Below are positions 7,677-12,649 of a stretch of 12,649 nucleotides of DNA, one piece after another. This DNA is from Microbacteriaceae bacterium. Lineage in GTDB: Bacteria; Actinomycetota; Actinomycetes; Actinomycetales; Microbacteriaceae. The position numbers and the translations under genes were made by a program. How positions within the stretch are numbered: position 1 is the stretch's first letter; the number at the start of each line of letters is the position of its first letter. Below the pieces are notes generated by a model. It worked only from the letters and a program-made list of their open reading frames with translations. It was not told the DNA's origin and made no database searches. Location of the stretch: the NCBI GenBank assembly GCA_025464125.1, contig JAODLU010000378.1, forward strand, positions 1-12,649. Reading direction: 5' to 3'.

Positions 7677-8920
7677 AGGAAGAGCTGCCCTTCGCCCCGG
7701 TATGTCTTCTCCATCGACACGATTCGGCCGTCGTCGACTATCGCGAAATCGTTGAGGTGCTCGCTGAGTTCCCCTGCTTTGGTGTGGCGCAGCCAGACCC
7801 GGTCGCCGATCTCGAGGGCAGCGGCAGCTGCACCGGTGAGCGGCGTCTGCACCTCCCCCGCCATCTCGCGGGCGACCATCTTCGTGCCCTCCGGCCAGGC
7901 CACGAGCGGCAGGCGGTCGACCGACGGCGGACCGGATGCGACCCACCCTCCCCCGAGCATGGTCACCATGTCGGGGCGCGGCTTGCGCACGACCGCGAGC
8001 GCGAAGGCCGCAGCGGGCGCCGGCGAGAAGTGTGTGTAGTGGTCGAAAAGGTGCGGACCGAACAGGCCGCTGCCCGCGGCGATCTCGGTGACAGCCGCCT
8101 CGGAACTCGTACTTTCCAGTGAACCGGTGCCTCCGCCGTTGACGAACTCGAGGTCGGCGATCTCGCGCAGGGAAGCGACCACCCGCGCCCGGCGGCCGGC
8201 GAGTTCCACGCCTGACTGCTGCTGCATCCACGGGATGACCCGGCGCATCACCACGCTGTTCGGGTTGTTGACCTGCCCGGCGATCTGGCCCTCGTACGCC
8301 ATGGTTCCGACGAGGGAGAACCCCGGCCTGGCGACGATCGCCTCGCCGAGGGCACGCGCCTCTTCAACCGTGAAGACCGGCGAGCGCCAGGTGCCGAGAT
8401 GCCCGAGAATGCGCGACTTCCATGACGCATCGAACTCGAGGCAGACCCGAATGGTCTCCCGCTTCGATGGTGGAAGCACCGCGTCGATGAGGTCCAGCTG
8501 GGCCACAGAGTCGACCATGAGCGTGACGCGAGCCGCGAGCCTCGGGTCGGTTGCGAGCCGGCGAAGCGCGGCGCGATCTGTCGTCGGGTAGCCGACAACG
8601 ACATCCGGGATGCCCGTATGCACGGCATCGCCGGTCGCAAGCCACAGGGCCTCCGCGAGTGTGTACGACAGCACTCCGGCGAACCCTGGCAGCGCGAGCA
8701 CCGCATCGATGACGCCGCGCACCCTGATGGACTTGCTGGCGACGCGAATGGTCGTGCCGTTGGCCCGCCGCACCATCTCGAACGCGTTGTGCGACAGCGC
8801 AGGCAGCGAGATCGCGCCATATGGCGGGTCGAGTTCGGCGGTCGCGGCGGTGAGGCCCGGCCAGTATGCGCCGGGCTCGAGCCACGGGGTGGCAGCGTTC
8901 GTGGTGAGCTGGAGCATCAT
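7673..8920 (-). CDS. Fold-type III PLP enzyme, amino acid deaminase/aldolase type
   Basis: A 415-residue protein of the alanine racemase-like barrel family that includes D-threonine aldolase and D-serine dehydratase. Y-G-A-I-S-L-P-A-L-S-H-N-A (34-46) opens the barrel. R-V-A-S-K63-S-I-R places the PLP Schiff-base lysine at K63. N-G-G-G-T-G-S (261-267) is the PLP-phosphate loop. The C-terminal beta domain has G-D-R-V-W-L-R-H379-T-K-A-G-E-L-S-E-H388. In D-threonine aldolase and eukaryotic D-serine dehydratase the metal is held by His-x-Asp or His-x-Cys in this region; here it reads H-T-K, so metal use is uncertain. ATG 8920 overlaps the MFS stop as ATGA, and a second ATG lies at 8917. The frame is open to 9463 but overlaps the transporter. 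Probable action: cleaving or dehydrating a beta-hydroxy D-amino acid (inference). Confidence 0.88.
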   Translation of the reverse strand: MMLQLTTNAATPWLEPGAYWPGLTAATAELDPPYGAISLPALSHNAFEMVRRANGTTIRVASKSIRVRGVIDAVLALPGFAGVLSYTLAEALWLATGDAVHTGIPDVVVGYPTTDRAALRRLATDPRLAARVTLMVDSVAQLDLIDAVLPPSKRETIRVCLEFDASWKSRILGHLGTWRSPVFTVEEARALGEAIVARPGFSLVGTMAYEGQIAGQVNNPNSVVMRRVIPWMQQQSGVELAGRRARVVASLREIADLEFVNGGGTGSLESTSSEAAVTEIAAGSGLFGPHLFDHYTHFSPAPAAAFALAVVRKPRPDMVTMLGGGWVASGPPSVDRLPLVAWPEGTKMVAREMAGEVQTPLTGAAAAALEIGDRVWLRHTKAGELSEHLNDFAIVDDGRIVSMEKTYRGEGQLFL

Positions 8921-10182
8921 CGCACCGATCTGATGGGGAGCACAGCGAGGGCGCCGAGCAAAGCAGCTGCGGCGGAAAGAACGAAAAGCCCCTGGAAGCC
9001 GGCGAGCGCCGCGACGACGAAGGCTCCGATCAGCGGGGCGAATGCCTGTGGCACAGCCGTGGCGATGTTCATGATGCCAAGGTCTTTGCCACGGGTATGG
9101 GCATCCGGAAGCACCTGTGTCGCGAGCGCCTGGTCGATCGAAAGAAAGCAGCCATAACCGATACCGAGGATGCCCGCCGCAACCATCGCGACGCTGAACT
9201 CTGGCACGAACGCGAGCAGCAGGGCAGCCACTGCCTGCAGGCCTGACGACACGAACACGAAGGCCTTGCGTCGGCCCAGCCGGTCTGAGAGGCGACCGGC
9301 GACGATGGAGGCGATCACCACGAAGACGAGATACACGAGCGAGAGCAGCAGCAGGTCGCCGGTGGCATCCTGGCGTTTCAGGCCGTACTGAAGGAACTGC
9401 AGCAGGAGGGCAGTGCCGAACGCGTTGCCGAAGTTGGCGAGGATGCGGCTCAGCAGCGTCCACCCGAAGTCAGGGTACCTGGCCGGGCTGATCCAGAATC
9501 CCGCGACCATCGAGCGGAACGTGAGTGGCGGGCGCGCCGACGGGTCGAGCCGGGCATCCGGAACCCAAACCAGGAACGGCACTGCCAGCACGATCACGAG
9601 CACCGCGACCAGCGCGTAGCCGACGAAAACGCTGAGGCCGAGGAGCACGACAAGCATCAGGCCGAGGATGGTGCCGATGGCCTGGGGCGCTGAGATCCAG
9701 CTGGAGACCGTGCCCCGCTGCTCCACCGGCACCTGGTCGGAGATGACGGCCGTGAGCGCTGCGCTGAGCACGCAGAATCCGGTCAGCGACACCGACCAGA
9801 AGACGCCGATGCCGACGATCGTGGTCTGCGCGCCGAGAAGCAGGAGGCCTGCGGCAAAGATGACCGCACCCGCAGCGATCCACGGGCGACGACGACCGAA
9901 ACGCGATGTCGTGCGGTCGGAGAGAGCGCCGGTGAGCGGGAAGGCGATGAGCGCGAAGACGCCGGCGATGCCTGACACGATGCCGAACGCGACAACGTTG
10001 TCCACCCAGTCGGTCGAGTGCAGCTTCGCCTCGATCTGCGTCGGCAGCAGCAGTTGAATGGGCGTGAGCTGCGCCATCCACACGCCGAGCCACGCGGTGG
10101 CGAAAAAGGCGATCCAGGCGCCGGGCACCAGCTTCTTCGGCTCATCGAACGGCGAGACGACCTGGACTGTCTCGACGCTCAC
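8917..10182 (-). CDS. MFS transporter
   Basis: A 421-residue, 12-helix major facilitator. A 20-residue polar N-terminus precedes TM1. Between TM2 and TM3 is G85-A-L-S-D-R-T-T-S-R-F-G-R-R-R-P100, the MFS motif A in the extended R-x-G-R-R-R-P form seen in glycoside/SLC45-like transporters. The second half repeats it as G-R-L-S-D-R-L-G-R-R-K. A central cytoplasmic loop holds W-V-P-D-A-R-L-D-P-S-A-R-P. GTG 10182 overlaps the tetR stop as GTGA, with AAGGTG nearby as ribosome binding site. Its downstream partners are a PLP enzyme and a lactone oxidase, so it either brings in the substrate or removes a product. The SLC45-like loop hints at a sugar-like or polyol-like compound, but direction and substrate are not shown by the sequence. 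Confidence 0.9.
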   Translation of the reverse strand: MSVETVQVVSPFDEPKKLVPGAWIAFFATAWLGVWMAQLTPIQLLLPTQIEAKLHSTDWVDNVVAFGIVSGIAGVFALIAFPLTGALSDRTTSRFGRRRPWIAAGAVIFAAGLLLLGAQTTIVGIGVFWSVSLTGFCVLSAALTAVISDQVPVEQRGTVSSWISAPQAIGTILGLMLVVLLGLSVFVGYALVAVLVIVLAVPFLVWVPDARLDPSARPPLTFRSMVAGFWISPARYPDFGWTLLSRILANFGNAFGTALLLQFLQYGLKRQDATGDLLLLSLVYLVFVVIASIVAGRLSDRLGRRKAFVFVSSGLQAVAALLLAFVPEFSVAMVAAGILGIGYGCFLSIDQALATQVLPDAHTRGKDLGIMNIATAVPQAFAPLIGAFVVAALAGFQGLFVLSAAAALLGALAVLPIRSVR

Positions 10183-10814
10183 GAGTGCAACACCTTTGCG
10201 GGCACCGCGAGCGCCGCGATCGAGTCGGCGATGAAATCCATCAGGTGGCCGGCCGCCGCGTCATCGCGGTCTGCAAGCCAGGCGAGCGTCAGGCCGTCTG
10301 TCAGGGCGACCAGCACCCTGGCGACCTCCTCGACCGGCCGGGTCCAGCTGATGTCGAGTGTCGCGGCACCGGCCTCGAGCAGCTCAACCGCCATATGCCG
10401 ATAGCTGCCGTGCTGCACTTGGGGCAGCTTGCCGAGCTCCGGCGTGCGCAGAGAGTAGTGGATCAACTCGAACATCGCCTGCTCGCGTTCAGGAAACTCG
10501 ACGAGCAGGTCGAAGTAGGCCTGCAACGCTGCGCGCACAGCTGAGCGGATGCCCGAACCGGGAGTCTCAGCGTCAGCCGGCACGTTCTCGAGGGTGGCAA
10601 GTGACACTCGGTGCTGGTCATCCACCACGAAGGAGATCACCTCGCGGATGAGCTCGTCCCGGCTGGTGAACGCGTAGTGGAAACTGGCGAGCGACATGTC
10701 GGCCTCGGCAACAATGGCCCGCGTGGTGGCGGCGTGCACACCATCACGCGCGATGACAGTAAGTGCGGCCTGCACGAGCGAAGCCCGCCGTTCTGTTGCG
10801 GCAACCCGTGCCAT
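10179..10814 (-). CDS. TetR/AcrR family transcriptional regulator
   Basis: A 211-residue regulator. The N-terminal three-helix DNA-binding domain (about 8-56) contains T-T-R-A-I-V-A-E-A-D-M-S-L-A-S-F-H-Y-A-F (30-49), a TetR helix-turn-helix ending in the usual Y/F-x-x-F followed by D-E-L-I. The C-terminal part (about 70-211) is the helical ligand-binding and dimer domain, with Y-F-D-L-L-V-E-F-P-E-R-E-Q-A-M-F-E-L. ATG 10814 is chosen: GGAGG (10820-10824) is 5 bases upstream, and the longer frame to 10859 would need TTG. It is first in a four-gene operon, with overlapping ends, and faces a palindrome at 10827-10842, so it probably represses its own operon and is released by a small molecule related to the pathway. 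Ligand unknown. Confidence 0.93.
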   Translation of the reverse strand: MARVAATERRASLVQAALTVIARDGVHAATTRAIVAEADMSLASFHYAFTSRDELIREVISFVVDDQHRVSLATLENVPADAETPGSGIRSAVRAALQAYFDLLVEFPEREQAMFELIHYSLRTPELGKLPQVQHGSYRHMAVELLEAGAATLDISWTRPVEEVARVLVALTDGLTLAWLADRDDAAAGHLMDFIADSIAALAVPAKVLHS

Positions 10815-10826
10815 GCGAGCCTCCAG

Positions 10827-10853
10827 TGGGTCAGCTGACCCAGTCAGTTGACT
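10827..10853. promoter_or_regulatory. Probable TetR operator: palindrome plus adjacent inverted repeat
   Basis: TGGGTCAGCTGACCCA (10827-10842) is a perfect 16-bp palindrome. Next to it, AGTCA and TGACT (10842-10853) form an inverted repeat with 2 central bases. The half-sites are variants of TGACY, occurring four times. The element ends 13 bases before the tetR ATG, where a bound repressor would cover the promoter or transcript start. A clear -10/-35 pair could not be assigned. Confidence 0.65.
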
Positions 10854-10867
10854 CAACAATGGCGGTG

Positions 10868-10903
10868 ATCGCGCCCCGCGTCAATACCGACGCGGGGCGC
10901 GAT
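10868..10903 (-). terminator. Strong terminator hairpin after the ice-binding protein gene
   Basis: ATCGCGCCCCGCGTC (10868-10882) pairs perfectly with its complement at 10889-10903: a 15-bp, very GC-rich stem with a 6-base loop. It lies 21 bases past the stop of the ice-binding protein gene and just upstream of the tetR operator, so it insulates the operon. No U-tract follows, as is common for actinobacterial terminators. Confidence 0.8.
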
Positions 10904-10924
10904 GTCAGCCGCTACGAGGCGCGG

Positions 10925-12106
10925 CTAGGCGCGATGCCGCCGCGTTCCCCGCAGCGAGCGACCGGCGAACCACCCGCCGAGGGCGAGCAACAGCAGTGCC
11001 GCTGCAGGCACCGACCACGGCACATCCGCTCCGGTTGCTGCGAGAGCCGGTAGAACCGCGAGCACATAGGTCGCGGTCACAGCGGGGCCGACGCCGTTCG
11101 AAGCGGTCACGGTGAAGGGATACGTGCCGGCCGCCAGCGGCGTGCCAGCGATCATCCCGGTAGTTGTGTCGAGTTCGACGCCAGCCGGCAAACCGCCCTC
11201 GGTGATCGTGGCGGTGGGTGACGGGCTGCCTGCCACCGGAAGCTGGAAGCTGAACCTGGTGCCGATAGAGGCCGGCGGCAGTTCCACGGTATCGAGGGAG
11301 GGGGTGGTGGTCACAGTCGAGGTGGTCGCGGAGTCGCATCCAGTCGGGGCGGTGATCTTGTCATTGATGAGAGTTACCGCGCCGGTGCGGGCGAGCAGGC
11401 GACCCTTCAGGTCAACTGTGCTGTCGAGACTAATGGAAGCGTTGGCCATGATCGTGCCGGTGAAGTCAGCGCCACTCCCCAGGGTCGCCGATGTCGGCAC
11501 CCGCCAGAAGACGTTGCAGGAACTCGCCCCACCGCTCATCACGATCTTGCTGCCCGAAGCGATGAGCAGGCTGCTGGAGGCCTGGAACACCCAGACGGAT
11601 GCTGCAGTGCCCTCGAGCGTCAGCACCCCGGTGAGGGACAGGTTGCCCGAATACACGCCAGGCACGAGCGACTGGCCGCCGAGGTTGGCGAGTCCGGTGC
11701 TGGTGGGGGTGAGGCTGCCAGCTACACCGTATGCCGTGGTGAGGTCATCCTGCGCCGACGCGGCGACAGCATCAGTTGCGTGCACGACACCGGATGTCTG
11801 GTTGCCTGGCGGGAATCCCGTGATCGACGTCTCCGGGCTCACCCCGATGTCGCCCGCGATGACCGACGAGCCGGTGTTCGTGACCGCACTTGATCCGAGC
11901 ACGCCGAATGTCGTCGCGGTGCCGAGATTGATCGGACCGTCGATGGATGTCGCGGCGAACCCCGGCGACGCTACGAAGAGGGCCGATGAGAGCGCCAGCG
12001 CGAGTGCGACCGGCGCCAGGCGCCTGATGCGTGCAGCGCTGGTCTTGCCTGCAAAAATGCTGGTCTTACCTGCAAAAGCCGTCGCCGAAAAGATGCTTGT
12101 CGCCAT
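10925..12106 (-). CDS. Secreted ice-binding protein (DUF3494) with Ig-like domain and LAATG sorting signal
   Basis: A 393-residue surface protein. Residues 1-52 are a long signal peptide: polar start, R-R at 28-29, hydrophobic core 30-47, cleavage near A51/A52. Residues about 55-255 are a DUF3494 ice-binding domain: N-L-G-T-A-T-T-F-G-V-L-G-S-S, G-D-I-G-V-S-P, G-S-A-D-F-x-G-T-I-M-A, G-R-L-L-A-R-T-G-A-V-T-L-I-N-D, and two cysteines (S-S-C-N-V-F-W and P-T-G-C). DUF3494 proteins fold as a three-sided solenoid that binds ice, inhibits recrystallisation or holds cells to ice. Residues about 273-352 are one putative Ig-like domain (G-L-P-A-G-V, T-G-x-I-A-G-T-P). The C-terminus has L355-A-A-T-G359, a hydrophobic helix and R-R-H-R-A, a cell-wall sorting signal. 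ATG 12106 is chosen; GGGG lies 9 bases upstream. GTG 12148 in the same frame would add 14 polar residues and is less likely. Confidence 0.92.
   Translation of the reverse strand: MATSIFSATAFAGKTSIFAGKTSAARIRRLAPVALALALSSALFVASPGFAATSIDGPINLGTATTFGVLGSSAVTNTGSSVIAGDIGVSPETSITGFPPGNQTSGVVHATDAVAASAQDDLTTAYGVAGSLTPTSTGLANLGGQSLVPGVYSGNLSLTGVLTLEGTAASVWVFQASSSLLIASGSKIVMSGGASSCNVFWRVPTSATLGSGADFTGTIMANASISLDSTVDLKGRLLARTGAVTLINDKITAPTGCDSATTSTVTTTPSLDTVELPPASIGTRFSFQLPVAGSPSPTATITEGGLPAGVELDTTTGMIAGTPLAAGTYPFTVTASNGVGPAVTATYVLAVLPALAATGADVPWSVPAAALLLLALGGWFAGRSLRGTRRHRA
12038..12077 (-). repeat. 21-base tandem duplication inside the signal peptide
   Basis: GCTGGTCTTGCCTGCAAAA (12038-12056) recurs at 12059-12077 with one change (G to A), a period of 21 bases. 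It gives two copies of F-A-G-K-T-S at residues 11-16 and 18-23, lengthening the signal peptide n-region by 7 residues without shifting frame. Confidence 0.85.
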
Positions 12107-12160
12107 GATGATGTGCCCCAGATCCCCACAGGCGTGGCCACGAACCACGTGACGAGACTA

Positions 12161-12200
12161 CCCCGTCTACCCCCGTATACCCGTTCTACCCCCATTTCCC
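12161..12200 (-). promoter_or_regulatory. Five-tract G-rich element (G-quadruplex motif) upstream of the ice-binding gene
   Basis: Read on the minus (coding) strand, G-runs of 3, 5, 3, 5 and 4 are separated by 4, 6, 5 and 5 bases, satisfying the usual G-quadruplex rule of four or more tracts of three or more Gs with loops up to 7. The units resemble a degenerate repeat GGGGTAGAC. It starts 55 bases upstream of the chosen ATG. It could be a quadruplex in DNA or leader RNA, or tandem sites for a regulator. Confidence 0.6.
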
Positions 12201-12213
12201 TCATTGTGGGAAA
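12195..12213. repeat. Inverted repeat TTTCCC-N7-GGGAAA
   Basis: TTTCCC (12195-12200) and GGGAAA (12208-12213) form a perfect 6-bp inverted repeat with a 7-base spacer, overlapping the upstream end of the G-rich element. The spacing fits a dimeric regulator site or a small hairpin. No known operator is recognised. Confidence 0.4.
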
Positions 12214-12235
12214 AGAGGGGTACAGCAGCCCTAAA

Positions 12236-12255
12236 TGCCCCCCGAACTGGGGGCA
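12236..12255 (-). terminator. Terminator hairpin after the DUF3467 gene
   Basis: TGCCCCC (12236-12242) pairs with GGGGGCA (12249-12255), a 7-bp stem with a 6-base loop, starting 5 bases past the stop codon of the DUF3467 gene. On the minus strand a short T-containing stretch (TTTAG) follows. It would separate that gene from the ice-binding gene. Confidence 0.6.
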
Positions 12256-12260
12256 ATTCG

Positions 12261-12599
12261 TTACCTGGAGGGGTCGATCCAGTTGGTCGGCGGTTCGGCC
12301 CTGCCGGTCTCGGCGAGCCAGCGGTCCCCCTGCTCCTGCAGCGCGGCGATCAGCGGAAAGATCTGCTCAGACGGAATCCGCACCCGCGCGTTCACGACGG
12401 CTTCGAGCACCGACGGCGCGGACAGGTCGACCTCGCCGCCAGGCGTGACGGAAGGATGCACTGGAGCAGTCACCGTCTGAAAGTCGAGCACGAACGTGGT
12501 TGGCGTGTGCCACACCGCAACGAAGTCGGCGAAGACGCCCACCCGTTCCGATTCCGGAAGCTGGGACTGCAGGGTGGTCTGTGTGGGGTCGTCGGCCAT
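12261..12599 (-). CDS. DUF3467 domain protein
   Basis: A 112-residue soluble protein with no signal peptide or membrane helix. Residues about 20-45 (G-V-F-A-D-F-V-A-V-W-H-T-P-T-T-F-V-L-D-F) and 68-90 (V-V-N-A-R-V-R-I-P-S-E-Q-I-F-P-L-I-A-A-L) match the two halves of DUF3467: a conserved strand ending L-D-F, then R-V-R/K-hydrophobic-P and a helix. The function of the family is unknown. ATG 12599 has no ribosome binding site; instead TAGGCT stands 6 bases upstream, implying a leaderless mRNA. It is a single gene with its own terminator. The 50 bases beyond it to the window end hold only the promoter region as far as I can see. Confidence 0.85.
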   Translation of the reverse strand: MADDPTQTTLQSQLPESERVGVFADFVAVWHTPTTFVLDFQTVTAPVHPSVTPGGEVDLSAPSVLEAVVNARVRIPSEQIFPLIAALQEQGDRWLAETGRAEPPTNWIDPSR

Positions 12600-12605
12600 G
12601 CGTCG

Positions 12606-12611
12606 AGCCTA
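12606..12611 (-). promoter_or_regulatory. -10 box of the DUF3467 gene (leaderless)
   Basis: TAGGCT on the minus strand matches TAnnnT and is followed by 6 bases and the ATG at 12599, placing transcription start at the start codon. No Shine-Dalgarno sequence is present. A -35 is not evident (GCACCC at 17 bases). Confidence 0.55.
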
Positions 12612-12649
12612 TGCCCGGCGGGTGCGTCGGGTGCTGACGCGGCATGATG

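Noticed and set aside
6423..8039. A 538-codon open frame on the plus strand
   Set aside because: It is antisense to the lactone oxidase and PLP enzyme, whose motifs are unmistakable; its protein is Arg/Gly/Ala-rich with no family features. High GC leaves antisense frames open.
7677..8231. N-terminal extension of the lactone oxidase frame
   Set aside because: It would overlap the PLP gene by 555 bases and its residues are Arg-rich noise; the GTGA overlap and the family N-terminus both place the start at 7676.
8921..9463. N-terminal extension of the PLP enzyme frame
   Set aside because: It overlaps the transporter gene and has no resemblance to the family; ATG 8920 gives the expected length.
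10815..10859. Upstream TTG start for the TetR protein
   Set aside because: It would place the palindromic operator inside the coding region; ATG 10814 has GGAGG at 5 bases.
11112..12152. A 346-codon plus-strand frame
   Set aside because: Antisense to the ice-binding protein gene and without recognisable features of its own.
12644..12649. ATGATG at the right edge, as the start of a plus-strand gene
   Set aside because: No ribosome binding site or clear -10 box is visible, and only two codons are in the window.

Overview
The window is high-GC (roughly 65% by eye), gene-dense DNA with no stretch over 300 bases lacking a gene. Codon use, TAnnnT-type -10 boxes placed a few bases before start codons, a LAxTG cell-wall sorting signal and a TetR-led operon with 4-base gene overlaps all point to an actinobacterium, most likely Microbacteriaceae. 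A DUF3494 ice-binding protein suggests a cold-adapted member (Cryobacterium, Salinibacterium or Rhodoglobus type). That placement is inference; no rRNA or tRNA lies in the window to confirm it. No CRISPR array, insertion sequence, phage gene or tRNA was found.

Layout. At the left edge (1-71, minus) is the start of a lipoprotein that runs out of the window. Divergent from it is a winged-helix AlkX/YcaQ-type DNA glycosylase (244-1449, plus). Convergent with that is a minus-strand group: lemA (2883-3449), htpX (1920-2810) and a VOC/PhnB-like gene (1463-1870), read lemA to htpX to VOC, with a hairpin between the last two. Divergent from lemA are an APC permease with a soluble C-terminal domain (3653-5584, plus) and apt, adenine phosphoribosyltransferase (5627-6163, plus). 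A nested inverted repeat (6221-6292) separates apt from the next convergent operon.

The central accessory region (6339-10814, minus) is a four-gene operon: TetR regulator, MFS transporter, fold-type III PLP enzyme (amino acid deaminase/aldolase type) and FAD-dependent aldono-lactone oxidase. Every junction is a 4-base overlap (GTGA, ATGA, GTGA), so the genes are very probably translated as one coupled unit. A perfect 16-bp palindrome plus a second inverted repeat sit just upstream of tetR and are probably its operator. The unit looks like a small regulated system for moving and converting one compound; the substrate cannot be read from the sequence.

The right end (10925-12106, minus) encodes a secreted, probably sortase-anchored ice-binding protein: signal peptide, DUF3494 domain, one Ig-like putative domain, LAATG motif, membrane helix and basic tail. 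A strong terminator hairpin follows it, and a five-tract G-rich (G-quadruplex-type) element precedes it. Upstream of that, a DUF3467 protein (12261-12599, minus) has its own terminator and an apparently leaderless promoter.

The strongest candidates for new biology are the four-gene TetR operon, and the wall-anchored ice-binding protein with its unusual G-tract upstream region.
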